Positions 24,415 to 38,100 of a stretch of 64,000 bases of DNA are shown piece after piece. Position numbers and translations under genes: made by a program. Source of the DNA: Mansonella perstans (taxonomy: Eukaryota; Nematoda; Chromadorea; Rhabditida; Onchocercidae); assembly GCA_037074765.1 (NCBI GenBank), contig JBAMDO010000107.1, positions 1-64,000 of the forward strand, given 5' to 3'. Each line of letters starts with the position of its first letter. Positions within the stretch are counted from its first letter, which is position 1. The notes under the pieces were generated by a model, which made no database searches, was not told the origin of the DNA, and was given only the letters and a program-made list of their open reading frames with translations.

Positions 24415-26086
24415 TTGAATTTTTCAAAAGACTTTAACACTATTTTCTTTTCTCTTGCTTGTAACGGTTTACATTTAACTTTTATGGCACATGTATCATG
24501 TACTAAGTCTTATATGGGCTATCTTCGTTAATGCGTATTATTGTCATCAAAGATAAAGAAGTTACCTGTCATCATCCAGAATCAAGCAAATGTAAAAATA
24601 ATTTATTTTTATGATATAATGAGAAGAAAGTTTCTGCAAAGATAACTCTATCATAGAATTTTGATTCAAACTTTGTTTTCTGTTCGATTAATAGAGTTAT
24701 CCTTCAATATATAAATAATAAGGACACGATTAAAGTAACATTCTCTTCAATAATCATTTTACACTTTTGTTTGAACAGATAATGATTTAATCTCTTTAAC
24801 TTTAAATTTGTTGTATATTTCAAATAGAATTTTTTCCAGCAATTCTGAAATTTTTACAATTTGAATCGCTAAAACATTTGCACTTGATTCGGTATACTTC
24901 TCATTTTTTTTTAAATTTCAAATTCTTATATGAACAAAATTTTTAAAGCTTCTCATAGAACTGCGCACAATTTCTCCCATCCATATTTCTGTTAATCCTT
25001 TTCCTTCATTTATATATTTTTGGAATAGCTTACAAAACCAGCTTACTTTCTTTCCATGCAATAAATATGGGTGTCCATTTTTCTTTGATTTCATTTTAAA
25101 TGTATTTATGAAATATTTTTGCATAATTTGACAGTGTATCATCAGACTACTCTGTTCACTGAAAGAATTTACCAATTCTAATATCAACTTTTTAAAATTT
25201 TTTTTACTTATATTCTTTCTTTCTGATTTATATATAAATGTTATGCATTGATCTTTTCAAAATTAGTAAATAACAATGTTAATATTATACCTGCGATAAT
25301 ATCATTTGGTTCAGAATACTATATAATTTCATAGAATTTTATTGTAAATCGCAAAAAGAGATTTTAGGCTTCGTTTTTACTATTTTGAATCGAAATAAAT
25401 AAATCTAAAAATAAATGGATTTCGTTAAGGCTGAAAATGCAATTGAAAATTATGAAAAATAACTACAATTAATGGATGTCACAAGTAACTTCTTCCTTGA
25501 ACTGTATGCTAATTAATGAAATTCCAAATTTATTAATGTTAGAAGCAATATATACACATTGGATACATTAATTTAGAAATTTTTTTTTCCTTTCTGACCA
25601 ACATAATGAAGGAACAAATTACAGCAACAATAAAAATATCTTTAGTATTTCAACTAACTTCAAAAATTTATGATGTTGGCTGATCTGGCTAGTTAAACAG
25701 GCCAGTTTCAGTTACTGATTAACATTACGTCTAATAAGCTAAAATGAACAATACTGAAAATGTGTATGTAGAAAAACAAAAATGATCTAAAAAAGTCGAA
25801 AACGAATGAATACTACCTGTAATTACTCCATTTTCAAATCACTCAATCATATTTTACCAGCGAATATATTCCTTCCCACTTTTTCCCTCAAATATCACAA
25901 TAATTTAGTCGAGCCAAAACTAATTTAACAAGTTGTTGAAGATATACTCAGTAAGATACTTTACGTTTCGTCAATGAAACATAACATTTCAGTGGAAATT
26001 AAAACATTTCTATACGAGTGATAATAATTTCATTATAAAATTCTGAAATGCACATACAAAAACTAAGAAAGAAAAGTTCATTTCAA
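24415..26086. other. Intergenic, no clear gene
   Basis: The region downstream of the p53-family gene. A minus-strand frame 25187-24918 (89 codons) has unbiased composition but no recognisable family and no splice or start context, so I do not call it a gene. Confidence 0.45.
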
Positions 26087-29000
26087 TTACGTCGAATGGG
26101 ATGTTGGAAAGGAACTATTTACACGGGTCCTTTGCACTCGAATTGTAGAACCTTGAGATGATAAACTGCTCAGACGCTGAGAGTTAAAAATATTGAACCA
26201 TGCCAAATATGAGTTTAACATTTTCGTTGCATCTTCTTCCGTTACACCTATTGACGACAGGTACTGAAACTTGAAATTGTCTCATGATACAAGATAATTA
26301 CATCAGATTTTCCAGTGAAATTGATCAATTCTTAATTGAATAACATGCTGCTATTTTCTAGACTTAGTGTAACTGAAAGAAAATAGATCAAAAAGTGATT
26401 GATGGAAGAAAGAACCGTTTTATTGATGATTCCATCCAGATCAGCAATTACATATAACGACCGATCCGCAAACAAATGCTTATATTTTGACAATTCCAAA
26501 TCGCTCAACCACCTGCAACAATTTAGACAATAAGCTTTTCTGGATGTTGAAATGAGTGACAACATGTTTATCTTCATAATCTGAAATAACGTCCAAGAAA
26601 TTGGAAATCCCGCAAATTCAGGAAAATGTTGAGATGAACTAAAAAGACAAATAAAGGAAAAAAGGTTGAAAACTGCAACTTACAAATCAATGGGAGTATT
26701 CTGCGATAGCGAACTTGAATTATCGCTCACCGTCAACAAGTCCCCATCACTTCTTTGACTTTTATTCTTTAGCAAATTTCTAGTTAACTCGAAATTACCG
26801 ACAATAGCACAAACTATCTTATACAAATGCCTTCCACGAACCTATAAATTGAACTCCACACGAAACACTTCAGTTTTTACTTCGCTGAAAATTCAATTAT
26901 AGCAGATTCTTACCTCCAATGAGTAAATTGAATCATCGTCGTCCCATGAATGATCCCGTTTATTCTTTGTTGAAACAGAAATAACTTCTGCAACTGCCGG
27001 GTAGTGTTTGGCAGCCGGACGTTTGTTACCTGAAATTAGCCGAGAAATCCATAGTCAACACAGTACTATTGGATGAAGTTAGTCAAATGCATTCTACCAA
27101 TCGCATTTAATCATAACATTGTTTAATGATTACATAAGTTCAAATATCGCGCCATCCTAATTTTCAAACAGTACAAGTGGTTTTTCCTTACTTACTGCCT
27201 GCCATTAAGCCTAAATTTTATTGCTATTTTATTATTTTCAATTTATATTTCATGCTATGAAAGAATGAATAATAAATAGAAATACCATGTAAATATTCAT
27301 AATACTGATGAATGCTCAAAGGAATACTACTTAGTATTTTCTGAGGTTGCTCATAATGAGCCTATAAAAAATCTATGTGGATGCTCCAAATTTGAAATCA
27401 TTTTATCTAATCTTAACCAAACAACAATAATTTAGACACTCAGTTTTATGCACAAAATTATCCTACTTTACAAATTTGGTAATCAATTGAAGTCCTAACT
27501 TATTAGGTGACAGACTCGATCTTAATTGCTCCAAGCAAGAAAAAGCAAATTGATGCATACAAAGCATAAAAAATCTATATAGGTGAAAGAATGATAGCAT
27601 TTAACTAAAATAAATTGTTGACAAAATGTAATCAAGTTTTATTTTATATCACAACCCGAATTGTGGTTTTCTCCGATCATAATATTATGTAAATATCACG
27701 ATTTACTTGAATAGATAAATCACCATTTGTATATGCTCATTAAGCTAATTAATTGACATTAAATGTAAAAGAAAAATATTTTATCTTTCTTAAATAACAA
27801 TCGAAGATAACAATTTGCTTAGAATAATATAGCCAAGTTAAGGACTAAAACATATATTTTATAGAATATTTTTGTTTCCTTACCTTAATTTTTGCTAAAA
27901 TTGAAAGTTTTTTAAAATGTTGAAAGCGAAAACATACGTGGCGAATTAGCAACATCTAAATTTGCATCTCGACTTGGAAGTGAACAAACTTTCAAATGCA
28001 TTTTACTGTCTCCGAGTAGATGACCACTAGAATTTGATACAATTTTATCAGTGAAAATGTTATTTTCCATATCAGTTGATGAAACATAAAAAAATTTGAC
28101 CAAAATTTGAGAGTACTATTATTTTTAACTTAGTTTAACTGAATTAAAAAAAAAAATTACCCATTTTCTAAAGAAAAACACAGTACTACTCGCCGCCGAT
28201 TGATACCACCAGCACAAGATGAATAGCATCGAAATTGTAGCGTCAAGCATTTATTGGTGCCAAGTGCGTCGAAAGGCACAATTGCAAATGTGCGAGAACC
28301 TTCTTCACCTTCTACTCTTTCTGTCAAATGTTGTGCTTTAGAATTGTTAATTACAATTAAGAAGTGATCTTCCTGATTTCCTGTAAAACTTCCATAAAAT
28401 ATTTCTTGAAATGATGACACATGTACGTTATATGTTTTCTTTTTGCTTCAGTAACTTTGACTAACAGCGAAAAAAGTTCCTTAACTACCAGGTTTATCTA
28501 CGGATTTATAGAGTCGCTAGATAGAATCATTAGATGAGAAATTAAGTTTGCATTTCTAAGATTTCCAACGAAAACCACTCACCGTCCCGTGAACGATGAT
28601 AATCACATCGACGAACCGGAATATTAGCATAAATATTATCGGAATAAACAGCGCAGATCCGGATAAATGATTTAGGAGGAGGAGGGATAGGACAATTCAC
28701 TGTAAATATGACGTTGGTATTCATCTTTGTGAAAAGTGAGCGACCTTTGAACTAAAAACTAGCATTTCTTAGAGAAGGTGAAGAAAAATTATGGTTGGCT
28801 TGAGATTTGAATTCCTGCAATTTCTTCTGCACTTGTAATTGAATAGAAATGCAAATTTCTGCTAATTAAGCAAATGATTCACCATTTCCTAATTTGGAAA
28901 TTATTAAAAGTAATGAAAGTAATAGTTTAAGCCGAACGACATAATTGTTTACGGAATAATCCTTTCTTCGCATCTTCGTTATGTACAGCTATATCCAACT

Positions 29001-30301
29001 TACATTCCCAACATTATGAAGCTGATATGTTGACTGAACAACCAAATAACATTAGTTTAAGAACAATGGAAATCTTTTAGGTAAGCGAAAAAAGTAAATG
29101 AAATGTTTGAGTACTTACGACATAAGCACTCTGGCGTCCTCCTTCCACCGTTACATCAAATTCTAAATGAAGTTTGCCACCTTCCGGTCTGAATAACTAC
29201 TTCTTTCACTCTTTGCATATCATAAGAAGCTTACAACTTATGCAAGCATTATGTAACATATGAAAGAGAAAGAAAATGAAGTTCAAAGACCTGACAACTG
29301 GAGCTGGCAATGATTTCAATGGTTCAACAACATTCATTTCGCTTGAAACATCAACATCACAACCATTCTGGAAATTCACCTTAATTAAGGATGCAAATAG
29401 ATAAATATCCAAATAGAAAAAAAAATATAACGATAATAGGTGATTTACATAAAAAATTGAGAAAAACAGGTGATAATAAGTAAAAAAACTTACATTTCGG
29501 TTATCAAGCTGTGATAATATAATATCGGCAAAACTCTCATTTGCTGTTCGCTCAAAATCTATTGGGGCAATGTTAAACTAAAATATTCTCAGAATCATTA
29601 ATTATTTCAATAGCGTCACTTAAGTGATAATTTTTGTGTCTCATGTTCACAAGTCCATTGCTACAACTACAATACAACTTATCATTACTCGTAAAAACAA
29701 AAAAGGATTATCTAATACTAAAAAATTTGGATCACAATATAATGAAGAACAAAATGAAAATCAGAATCTTTCATTCCTTATCAAAAAATCGTTTTACTGA
29801 TAAGTATTTAATTAAAGCAAATCAAACAACATTTTAAAAAAAGAAAAATTTTTGAAACAAAATTAAGTTCCAGGAAATTTTTAAGTTATTTTCTATTAAA
29901 ATGGAAAGAAAAAATTTCGAAATATTTAAACAAGTTCCAAGTAAAGAGTCACAAAGAGTTGAACGAAATTTGTCAGAGTTGTAAGAATATTGTGGAAAAT
30001 GGATCATTACATACCGTTATTATGTCATCACTCATATCGATAAGTGTGTCCCCATAGTTGATACTGAAATAAGAGTAAAAATTGTATGTTCCTGAAATAA
30101 CAGTTCGTAAACAAATAATTCTTATTTTTTTCAAAGATATTAATTTAGAAAAGAAAAGGAACCAACAGAAAGTTCATACTTCGTTGATTGATGCAGGTCA
30201 ATCAACGATGGATTTCCAAAAAGTTCTTCGGATCCATCACGGCCAATTGATAATGATTCAATTGTTGCTGCTGCATGTTGTCCTTCATCGCTCATTTCCA
30301 T
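26087..30301 (-). CDS. p53/p63/p73-family transcription factor with SAM domain
   Basis: Thirteen exons, all joins in frame, 485 residues: 30301-30180, 30063-30015, 29577-29494, 29367-29291, 29188-29119, 29033-29004, 28751-28583, 28380-28161, 28026-27938, 27029-26914, 26841-26684, 26512-26416, 26263-26087. Residues 1-110 are acidic, like a transactivation region. The DNA-binding domain (about 112-305) keeps the zinc ligands as VRRCDYH (Cys193, His196) and CYSSCAGGINRRR (Cys252, Cys256). Arg262 matches human Arg248, and Lys286 replaces Arg273. A tetramerisation segment (about 335-362) reads DDSIYSLEVRGRHLYK, close to the p63/p73 form. A C-terminal SAM-like domain (about 395-446) includes WLSDLELSKYKHLF. 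Family knowledge: these bind DNA as tetramers and act in germline DNA-damage apoptosis; the C. elegans member is CEP-1. The neighbour upstream is MND1. Identity is secure. The exact 5' end and the possibility of isoforms are not. Confidence 0.92.
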
Positions 30302-30312
30302 TCCTTCTGAAA
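30302..30312 (-). promoter_or_regulatory. Probable trans-splice acceptor of the p53-family gene
   Basis: On the minus strand AATTTCAG|AAGGA precedes the ATG at 30301, with the AG at 30308-30307. An in-frame TGA lies just upstream. This is the usual layout of a nematode spliced-leader acceptor with a 5-base leader. Confidence 0.5.
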
Positions 30313-31120
30313 TTCTGGATATCTTTCATTTCCAGGAATTGAAAATACAAAGCAGATTTCAATTATTATCATCATTACCATGCTTTATTACATTATCCCT
30401 CCTTCTGGAAATTAAGCAAACATTACCAGATTATCCAGAAAACAAATAGTTAAGCATGGCAAAACTTTTCTACGGAAAAAAATTTCTATTCAAAAAGAAA
30501 AAACTTTATCTGAGGTATATAAAATAAAATAAAAAAAAAAAAAAAATGAATAAGAGAAGAAATACCATTTGCATTGTTTAGCAGGAAAAATTATATGCCA
30601 TATAAATAGAAGAGTTTATTACAGTAATTAGCATTAAAATTGATTCATGAACTTCAAATGAGCAGAAATCCAACAGAATAATATCGAGAAATAATTTCAT
30701 GCTTTCAGGTAATTCATGATACAAGAGAAGCACATTGCACGAAAATACAAATATTATGTAGCAGAATACAAATACTTCTCGTGCAATTTCCCTTGAAATT
30801 TCTCATAGAATTGAAATTAGAAGACCGAAAACTAATTTAGGGAGTTAAATTTGGAAACATAAATTAAAAAAATTACATCAGGATAAAGCAAAAACTAACA
30901 ATCATGTTTTCCTTTTTTTTTTTCACTTAAAAATATTAATTAAAAAGTAAGCGCATTCTCTAAAGTTATACTATACTTTTATAGAATTGGATTATACATA
31001 GAAAAATATGCCGTGAAATAAGTTCATGAGCAAAAAACTGAAATGTATTTAATACATTGTATAATGTGCAGAATCAGATTATTTGTAAATAGTAAACAAT
31101 TCATGCAAATAATAAATACT
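30313..31120. other. Spacer between MND1 and the p53-family gene
   Basis: About 0.8 kb with no supportable exon, between the MND1 stop and the p53-family start. The plus-strand open frame 30082-30342 is the shadow of the first p53-family exon. Confidence 0.5.
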
Positions 31121-33284
31121 TCATTCCACATAATCAAGTTCTGGCGATATTTCAAATTGAGCATTTAACATTTTTTCTTCTGCACTGAAATTCTTTTTAC
31201 ACCAACTCTTCGCCGCAAATATATTATCTGAAACACTGGTAAAAGTATGAACTTTTTTCTTTCTTTTTAAATTATGATTCCACTGGCAACATCAATTAAA
31301 GATTCAACAACTTTTGGCGGAACCATTTGATATATCGGAAATTTTATTTCAACTTTCACATATTCTGTTACAGATTTATGAAAAAATGTTTTTGTTCTTT
31401 AAATTGAGACATGCGACATAGAAGCTATTTGCTGAACAGAAAAGAGGTCTCACCGGTCCAACGGTTTACTTCATCGCGAGTTTTAGCTATTTCACTTTCA
31501 AGTCGAGCCATCGCTTCAGGGCCATCTTCACGTAGTTTTTCTAACTTTTTGGTCAATGCTTCATGCTTTGCTTGTAATTCATTAACTTCTAGCTTTAATT
31601 TGTCGTGCTCTACAGTTGTCTATAGAAAATGCCTTTTATAAGAAAATGGACATGATTTCCAGAATTTTTTTCGTATTATAATCATAACAATCTAATATTA
31701 ACTTTAATAGCTTCCAAAAATCACCAAATAGTTCCCAGTCAATAGTACTTATTTTTGTGCACACACAAAATTATTCAAGGATTTCTGCAAACAGTCATTT
31801 GATCAGTTACTAGAGTTGTAGATTACATGTGGACATCCTGAAAACAAACTTCCTTTCCTTTTTTAGCCTCTGCAACAGCAGTTTTCACTTCTTCCAATTT
31901 TGCTTCCAAATTTAAAATCTTTTCGTCCAATTCTTGGAGTTGTTTTTTGCGCTAAAAGCAATAAATATGAGAAAATGAATGCCAAGAATCAACAACATCA
32001 TAGTTTTTCTCATTCTCGAAATAGACCTTGCCCATTATAAATATATAAATCTTTTCGAACATTAAAATAATCACTATTCCATATGTGTTTTTTCTCATTT
32101 CGCTTAATCTTCTCTACTTTTTCGATTTCAATCTGAATTATCAAAAAACTGTACGAGCGTCTATTACAGTAGCTTATGATTCTTGGAATACATACAATTC
32201 ATCCTAGTAATTAAAGTTTTCTGATTGATTCAGCTCGAAATCAAATTTTCATTTTCTGATACTTTGAAAAAAAATTAAAAAACAAAATTACCGCATCATT
32301 ACGAAAGAAAACGAGAAGAAAAGGAACCGTACTATAATCACTGCTTGCGACGGGAATGCCCAGTAGCAAACGAAAGTACCAATTTTTTCACATTCAACCA
32401 GGCCTTCATCAACCAGTACTTGTGTCACCTCTTTCACCGATTGCATAACGATTCCCTTTTTCTTTGGAGCAATTTTTTCAAGCTCTTTCATCTGAATCTT
32501 CCAAACAAATAACTTAAAATTTCAGCAGATTTATAACAGCCTTACACGATAACAATTTGTTAAAACTGTTTGGATTTTTAATCCTCAAAATTTGAACCAC
32601 CTTGTGAAATAGCATGCATCTTTATCAAATTCCCTTAGAGTATGATAATCTGTGCTATGACATATACAAACTCTTTAGGTCTAATTTTTCATTCCTTATT
32701 CACTCAGAAATTTGCTCGAAATAGCGAATATACCTTCAGTATTTTTTATTATAGCAAAAAAAATAAACTTTTTTTCTTAAGAATTACCTACCTGAAAAAA
32801 TTCATTACTTTCGTAAAATAATTCTAACATTCGAGATCGTTTTTCATCAGCTGTTAAGCCTTTCTTTTTGGATGCCTGAATATGAATCTAACAACATGTA
32901 GCTGTATGATTTGTAAAAGATAAACTTCATTATTTTCAAATTTTAAATCTAATTTTAGGCGATTACATAATAAAATAATAATCAAATTTTGACTTGAAAA
33001 TGCGACAAACTATAAAGGATTGACAAATAAGCAAGATGAGTTTAAAGGTAAAAAACAAGAATAATGAAAATTTTTTTTTTTAAATTCAACAAGAAAAACA
33101 TTTATAAACGTTATTTAATTTTAATATTTGTTTCTTATTGCCATCAAAGAAATTTTTGTTTTCTTGATAATTGATAATAAATTCATAATTCAAAATGAAA
33201 TTACTAAGAGAAATTATCAATGATAACTTAGAAAAGTAAATGATAGTTATGTTTAGGAGGAATCACTTAATAAAAACTTACCAT
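31121..33284 (-). CDS. mnd1: MND1 meiotic recombination protein
   Basis: Six exons, all in frame, 206 residues (human MND1 has 205): 33284-33282 (only the ATG), 32875-32792, 32491-32333, 31951-31850, 31619-31454, 31227-31121. The N-terminal winged-helix half is very conserved: ASKKKGLTADEKRSRMLELF, then LEKIAPKKKGIVMQSVKEV and the YWAFPS motif. A coiled coil occupies about residues 83-165. The C-terminus keeps the RWTDNIFAAKSW motif and ends in DYVE. Family knowledge: MND1 pairs with HOP2 to stabilise RAD51/DMC1 filaments and promote strand invasion between homologues in meiosis. C. elegans has lost MND1, HOP2 and DMC1, so an intact copy in a nematode is notable. The donor after the third exon (GTACGG) was chosen because it aligns with human MND1 without a gap. 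Confidence 0.95.
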
Positions 33285-34880
33285 TTTATCGTGCAAATGC
33301 CTTTATTTAATTTGAAGAAAAATTTTTCAACTGCACCGAAATTTTATCTAAGATAGAAATTATTTCCTGAAAAAGGAAATTTTTTATAAAAATTTTATTT
33401 ATTCAAAAATACCAAAAAAATTATCGATGAAATTGCAATTAGAATTTGAAGCTATTTTACTATATACTGATAAATTTCATCAATAATCGCTTAAAAAAGA
33501 TAATTGAAATAGAAAAGAATAGAACTTTAATATAAGTCAAAATTTTAATAATACTTACAATTAATTAAATTTCACTTACTCTTAAACTTTAATATTATCC
33601 CATTAATTATCATTTCTATGATATGATAATTTTCACCAAAAAAAAAAATTTTTAGGATAATTTTAGAAAAATTTTAAACATCAAAAATGCAATCTTTAAT
33701 TATATATGATTTAAGGATATCACGTATAATTCCGTGGTGATAATTTTCATTTTATAAAATTTGCACAACATATTTGAAAATTATTTAATAATTTTTAAAC
33801 GTCAAAAACGATCGTCTACGAGCAATCCAAGCACCCATTGAACACTGTTACTGTTCCAACCATTGTCAATGAACAATATATGGCATCCATTTGACGATAC
33901 GGTATCAGTTTCTTTCTCACGCTCATAGCTTATTCTAACAAATGTTATATGTAATATGAACGACGACGTGATACGTGCATTTTAGAATGAAACATGTAAT
34001 TAATCAAATTATATGTGAGATACTTGAAAATGATATACGTACAATGTATGCATGAATTACGTACGTATTTCCATCAATTTTTTTTTTGATTTTATATGAA
34101 TTTTTTGCACATTTTGCACTGAAGTTTGTATTGTTTTGCATTTGGATAAGAATGTTTATTCAAATTTTGATTATCATTGCATATACATATGTATACGTGA
34201 GACCTGAAATTGACAATATGCAATATGCATTGCTTTTAGGAATGCTAAAAATTTACTTCATAAATGTATAATTCAAATAATTTTGTAATCGTCTGATAAT
34301 TATTTTTCTTGTACAATCAACTTTTTTTTTATATCTTTCATCAATGTGTTTAGGTTTGTTGGAAATTTGTAAACGGAAGTGATCTGTGTAAGTTTCGGAA
34401 GTAAAAACAATTGATTGAATGATTAATTTAATTTACTCTTCAATAAATGAAAAATCAATTGAACAATTTAGAAATAAATGCAAAAAACATTTAAATAGGT
34501 ATAATTTGATATTTACGAACTTTTCAAACAACTTATGTATGTAGGATGATGCATTAAGTGGTCAAATTATACACATTTGATGATTGGAAATGTTTGAAAA
34601 ATAATTCTAATTAGATTTGAATTTAAAATTTTAATAGTCTATACAGAACAGGTTTAAATCTCATAAAAATAGATGAAATGAGAAATTTTTGATTTATTAA
34701 ACTAAATGTGACGCTACACTGTAAAGTTTATCATAAAGTAATCATGATAGCATATTTTAAAATCATTTTATTCTGAACGGATTAAAATAAACAAATGTAA
34801 TGAAATGAAATAATGAAATAAGAAGTTGAAGAAATAAGGATAAAATAATCAAACAAAATAAATCAGTCAAAGTTAAAAAT
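33285..34880. other. Intergenic, no clear gene
   Basis: AT-rich, no supportable exon. A plus-strand frame at 34086-34271 is hydrophobic and lacks context. Confidence 0.5.
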
Positions 34881-35009
34881 ATGAAATTAATATATGAATT
34901 AATTAAATGTAAAAGAAAAAGCTCAACAGATACAAGTGAAGTGTTGAAGTACCATGAGATAACAAATCAAAGTGAGGAAGAAGAAGAAGGAAAAGACTTA
35001 AAGGCTTAG
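34881..35009 (+). CDS. Small open reading frame, 42 codons, doubtful
   Basis: ATG at 34881, TAG at 35007-35009. It encodes a short hydrophobic start, a basic KCKRKSS patch and an acidic EEEEEGKDLKA end. The composition looks less random than its surroundings and it lies convergent to the gene ending at 35104, but there is no homology or expression evidence, and GAA repeats could account for the acidic part. Confidence 0.15.
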   Translation: MKLIYELIKCKRKSSTDTSEVLKYHEITNQSEEEEEGKDLKA

Positions 35010-35103
35010 ATAGATACTGCTATTCTTGGTACCTTGCCTTACTTGTTATACCTATTTACGTAATAGTCTCATTTTGATTTTTGCCTGAAATTAATTATAA
35101 TTT

Positions 35104-38100
35104 TCATCTCACACTTCGATACGATCTTGAATGACTTCGACAGTTTCGATAAGAATTTTCTTTATCTGTTGTATAGGTCTGCGATCTGATTGACCGTCTA
35201 CAATACTCTGGAGAAGGACTTCTGTACTTGAATCGATTCCCGAAATTACTTATTACTCGAGACTGATATTCTCGGTCCATTTCTTTGCGATTTGACTTAG
35301 ACGTTGCGAATTTTGCGGCATATGACTTCGTATCCAAACGTGATTCATGAGAATGGCGTGAAGTAGAAGAGCTGAAACGTTGCCATTGATCACAATCAAA
35401 TCGTATATATGCTGAGAGAATAAGATGATGCTATTAGTCTTCGCATCTATTTGGTACTAACCGATTTCTTTCATGTGACCGCTTTTCCCGTTTATCACGG
35501 GAATCGTATATAATACTCGGATCGACTCTTTCTTGCTCCTTTTTACGCGTCACATGATTTATCTTCTCCGTAGGATGTTCTGAAATGCCAATGAAAAGCT
35601 CTCTAATCGTTAATTGTTCAAAAATCTAAAAATTTTCAATTTTTGGAAATAAAATTCTAAATTTAAATTCCAAAAAAAATATATTTGAACAATAACTCAC
35701 TATTGGAATTGCTAGCAACTCTTGCTAGTAGCGTATCATCTCTGCTTGTTACTGGACGAATACTGCGGGAATTCTGCGAAACATTTGATGAGGTCGGAGT
35801 GACTTCATCCGCATTTTGATGAATATTACGAGAAGAGCTCTACATTTTCATTTTCAACAGTATTAAAATTTAACAAATAAAAGCAACAGAATCATCATTT
35901 TATATTTTAGAAAGCTGAAAGAATTATTTGCTTTTCTCTATTGCCATTTCTATTCCATCATATATTTATTGATCTGAATCGATTCATTTAAGATCAACAT
36001 ACAACATTTTGGAATCTTTGAGGCAAAAAAAATAAATCAAGATCTTCTTATTAATTGCTGACACAATAGCATTATGTACCTATTAAAATATTCATCAATA
36101 ATACCTGCAGTGTGCAACGTCCCGTTTTGGGCGCAAGAAGACTACCAGTAGAAGCTAGTGTCAGCTTTCGCGGTAATTCCAGTAATACCGGTAATCCATC
36201 TGAATTTATATCTAAATTATTCGCTGCAAGCCATTCTTCCATTTTTGGCAAATTATCGAACAGCATTTCGATAGCGCAACGTCCTTTCAATACTTTGATA
36301 TATTTTGGTTTCAGTGAATTATTTTTTATGCATATCCGATGTTTGCATTTAGGGCAATTCATTGTGCAATTTCCTTGCAATCTGTAAATTATTTTTATCA
36401 ATAAGAGAATCAGAGAGTATGATACTTTGTACTGTGTAAGATGTATGTAAAATAAGTCAAAATGAAGTAAAATTACAGAAGCATTGTTGTTATTATGATT
36501 AATTTCTTGACAAAATTAATTTTTAAAAAAATAAGTATTTAATCCATATTTCTTTCTAATAGCTTTCATACACGTACCAATACAGTATGCCTATTGACAA
36601 ATCAATTAAGGTCGATGTAAATGGGAAGATATTTCCAGTGTTTCTAGCATGCCTTTATAGAATAATTGAGGCAAATCAAAGTACGAATGATGAAAGTAAG
36701 GAAAATCTTATAAAATTGAAACTTTTGAAGAGTACTACAAATAAAACTTCTATTTCTATCTCTTAGAAAACATAGTGCTTCTTAAAAAAAAAAAAAAAAA
36801 GGTTACATAGCGATTAAAATTAGCAATTAAGCCATGAAAAATAATAATATCAAAAATTTTAGCATATCATATGTAACATATGAAATTTAATTTTTCAAAA
36901 AAAAAACAGTAACTTATTGTCAAAAACAAAAAGAAATATCCATTTCGAGAACTTCCTGAATATTATCCATTTCTTTTTTTGATTAGAAATATAAAATTTA
37001 CTTAATTTCCATCTCCTTATTTTTCTTTTCAAGAGTTGTAATCTGTTTACGCGCTGTTACCAATAGAGAATACATATTGCGCACATAATTTTCTTTTTCT
37101 TCAGCAAATTTTTTTTCTAATTCAACAATTTTTTTTCTAATTTTTTTTTCTAATTCTTTCGCGCAACTCTTTGATTCTTTATGTAAAATCTGCTTCTCAT
37201 CTCTGATAACATCCAGTGTTTCGGTGCAACCTGCAATTACATTAAATGAAATAGTAAAAGTAAAAATCGTAACATGCGTAGAAAGAAAGAGAAAGGTAAG
37301 AAGTAAATGAAACCAGTAACAAGTAAACGGAAAAAAGAATGAACTGACTTAAATGATGATGATATCATTTCCGAGAAGTGCTATAATTTAGATATCCAAA
37401 TACGCTTAAATTAATTTTAACTTCGAATTTGAAAATATTCATTTTTGCTAGTTGGCTTTTTAAATTTTCCTCCGATTCTGATAGCATAGATGAATTTATT
37501 GTCTCATTATCCCATATATCTTATTTTTGATGTTTCATCTAAATTGTGATATCTTCACTACATTTAAAAGTTATATGCTCAGAGAATTGTATTTCGCAGA
37601 TAATTTCACATGATATAACTCTCTTAAGTTATCTTCATAGGAATTATCTTAAATTTTAGTTTATTACCATAAGTGAATAACGATAACCACCAGATCGATG
37701 CTGAAAACACTTAAATAGATGATTTAATGATGCAAATAGAAAATTTTTCGAGTTTTTCTCTTTCTTTTTTTTTTTTTTTTCTGCAAAACAGCAAACCTAA
37801 TGAATGGAAAATCCAGCTGTCATCAACTGGCACCTCTTCCATTAAATTTATTTCCGTTTCATCTTTAACTTTCGTTGCACTTTCATCTATTTTATCGCCC
37901 GTATCCATATTCAGATTCAATGCTGTCTTATTAGTGTGAAATTCTTCTGCTGTGATAGTTCCCTCATCGTAAATAATTTCGTCGGCAAAATCAGTATTAT
38001 CCTTATTATCATCATCCGATTCATCATCTATACTGGAAATGCACTCCACCGATACATCTGAAAGTCATAAATTGTTCTAAAATTATCTGACAGATACATA

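Noticed and set aside
24918..25187. 89-codon minus-strand frame downstream of the p53-family gene
   Set aside because: No recognised family and no splice or start context. Left uncalled.
32100..32150. Additional MND1 exon (IEIEKVEKIKRNEKK) between exons 3 and 4
   Set aside because: Exons 3 and 4 already align with human MND1 without a gap and in phase, so an extra exon is not needed.
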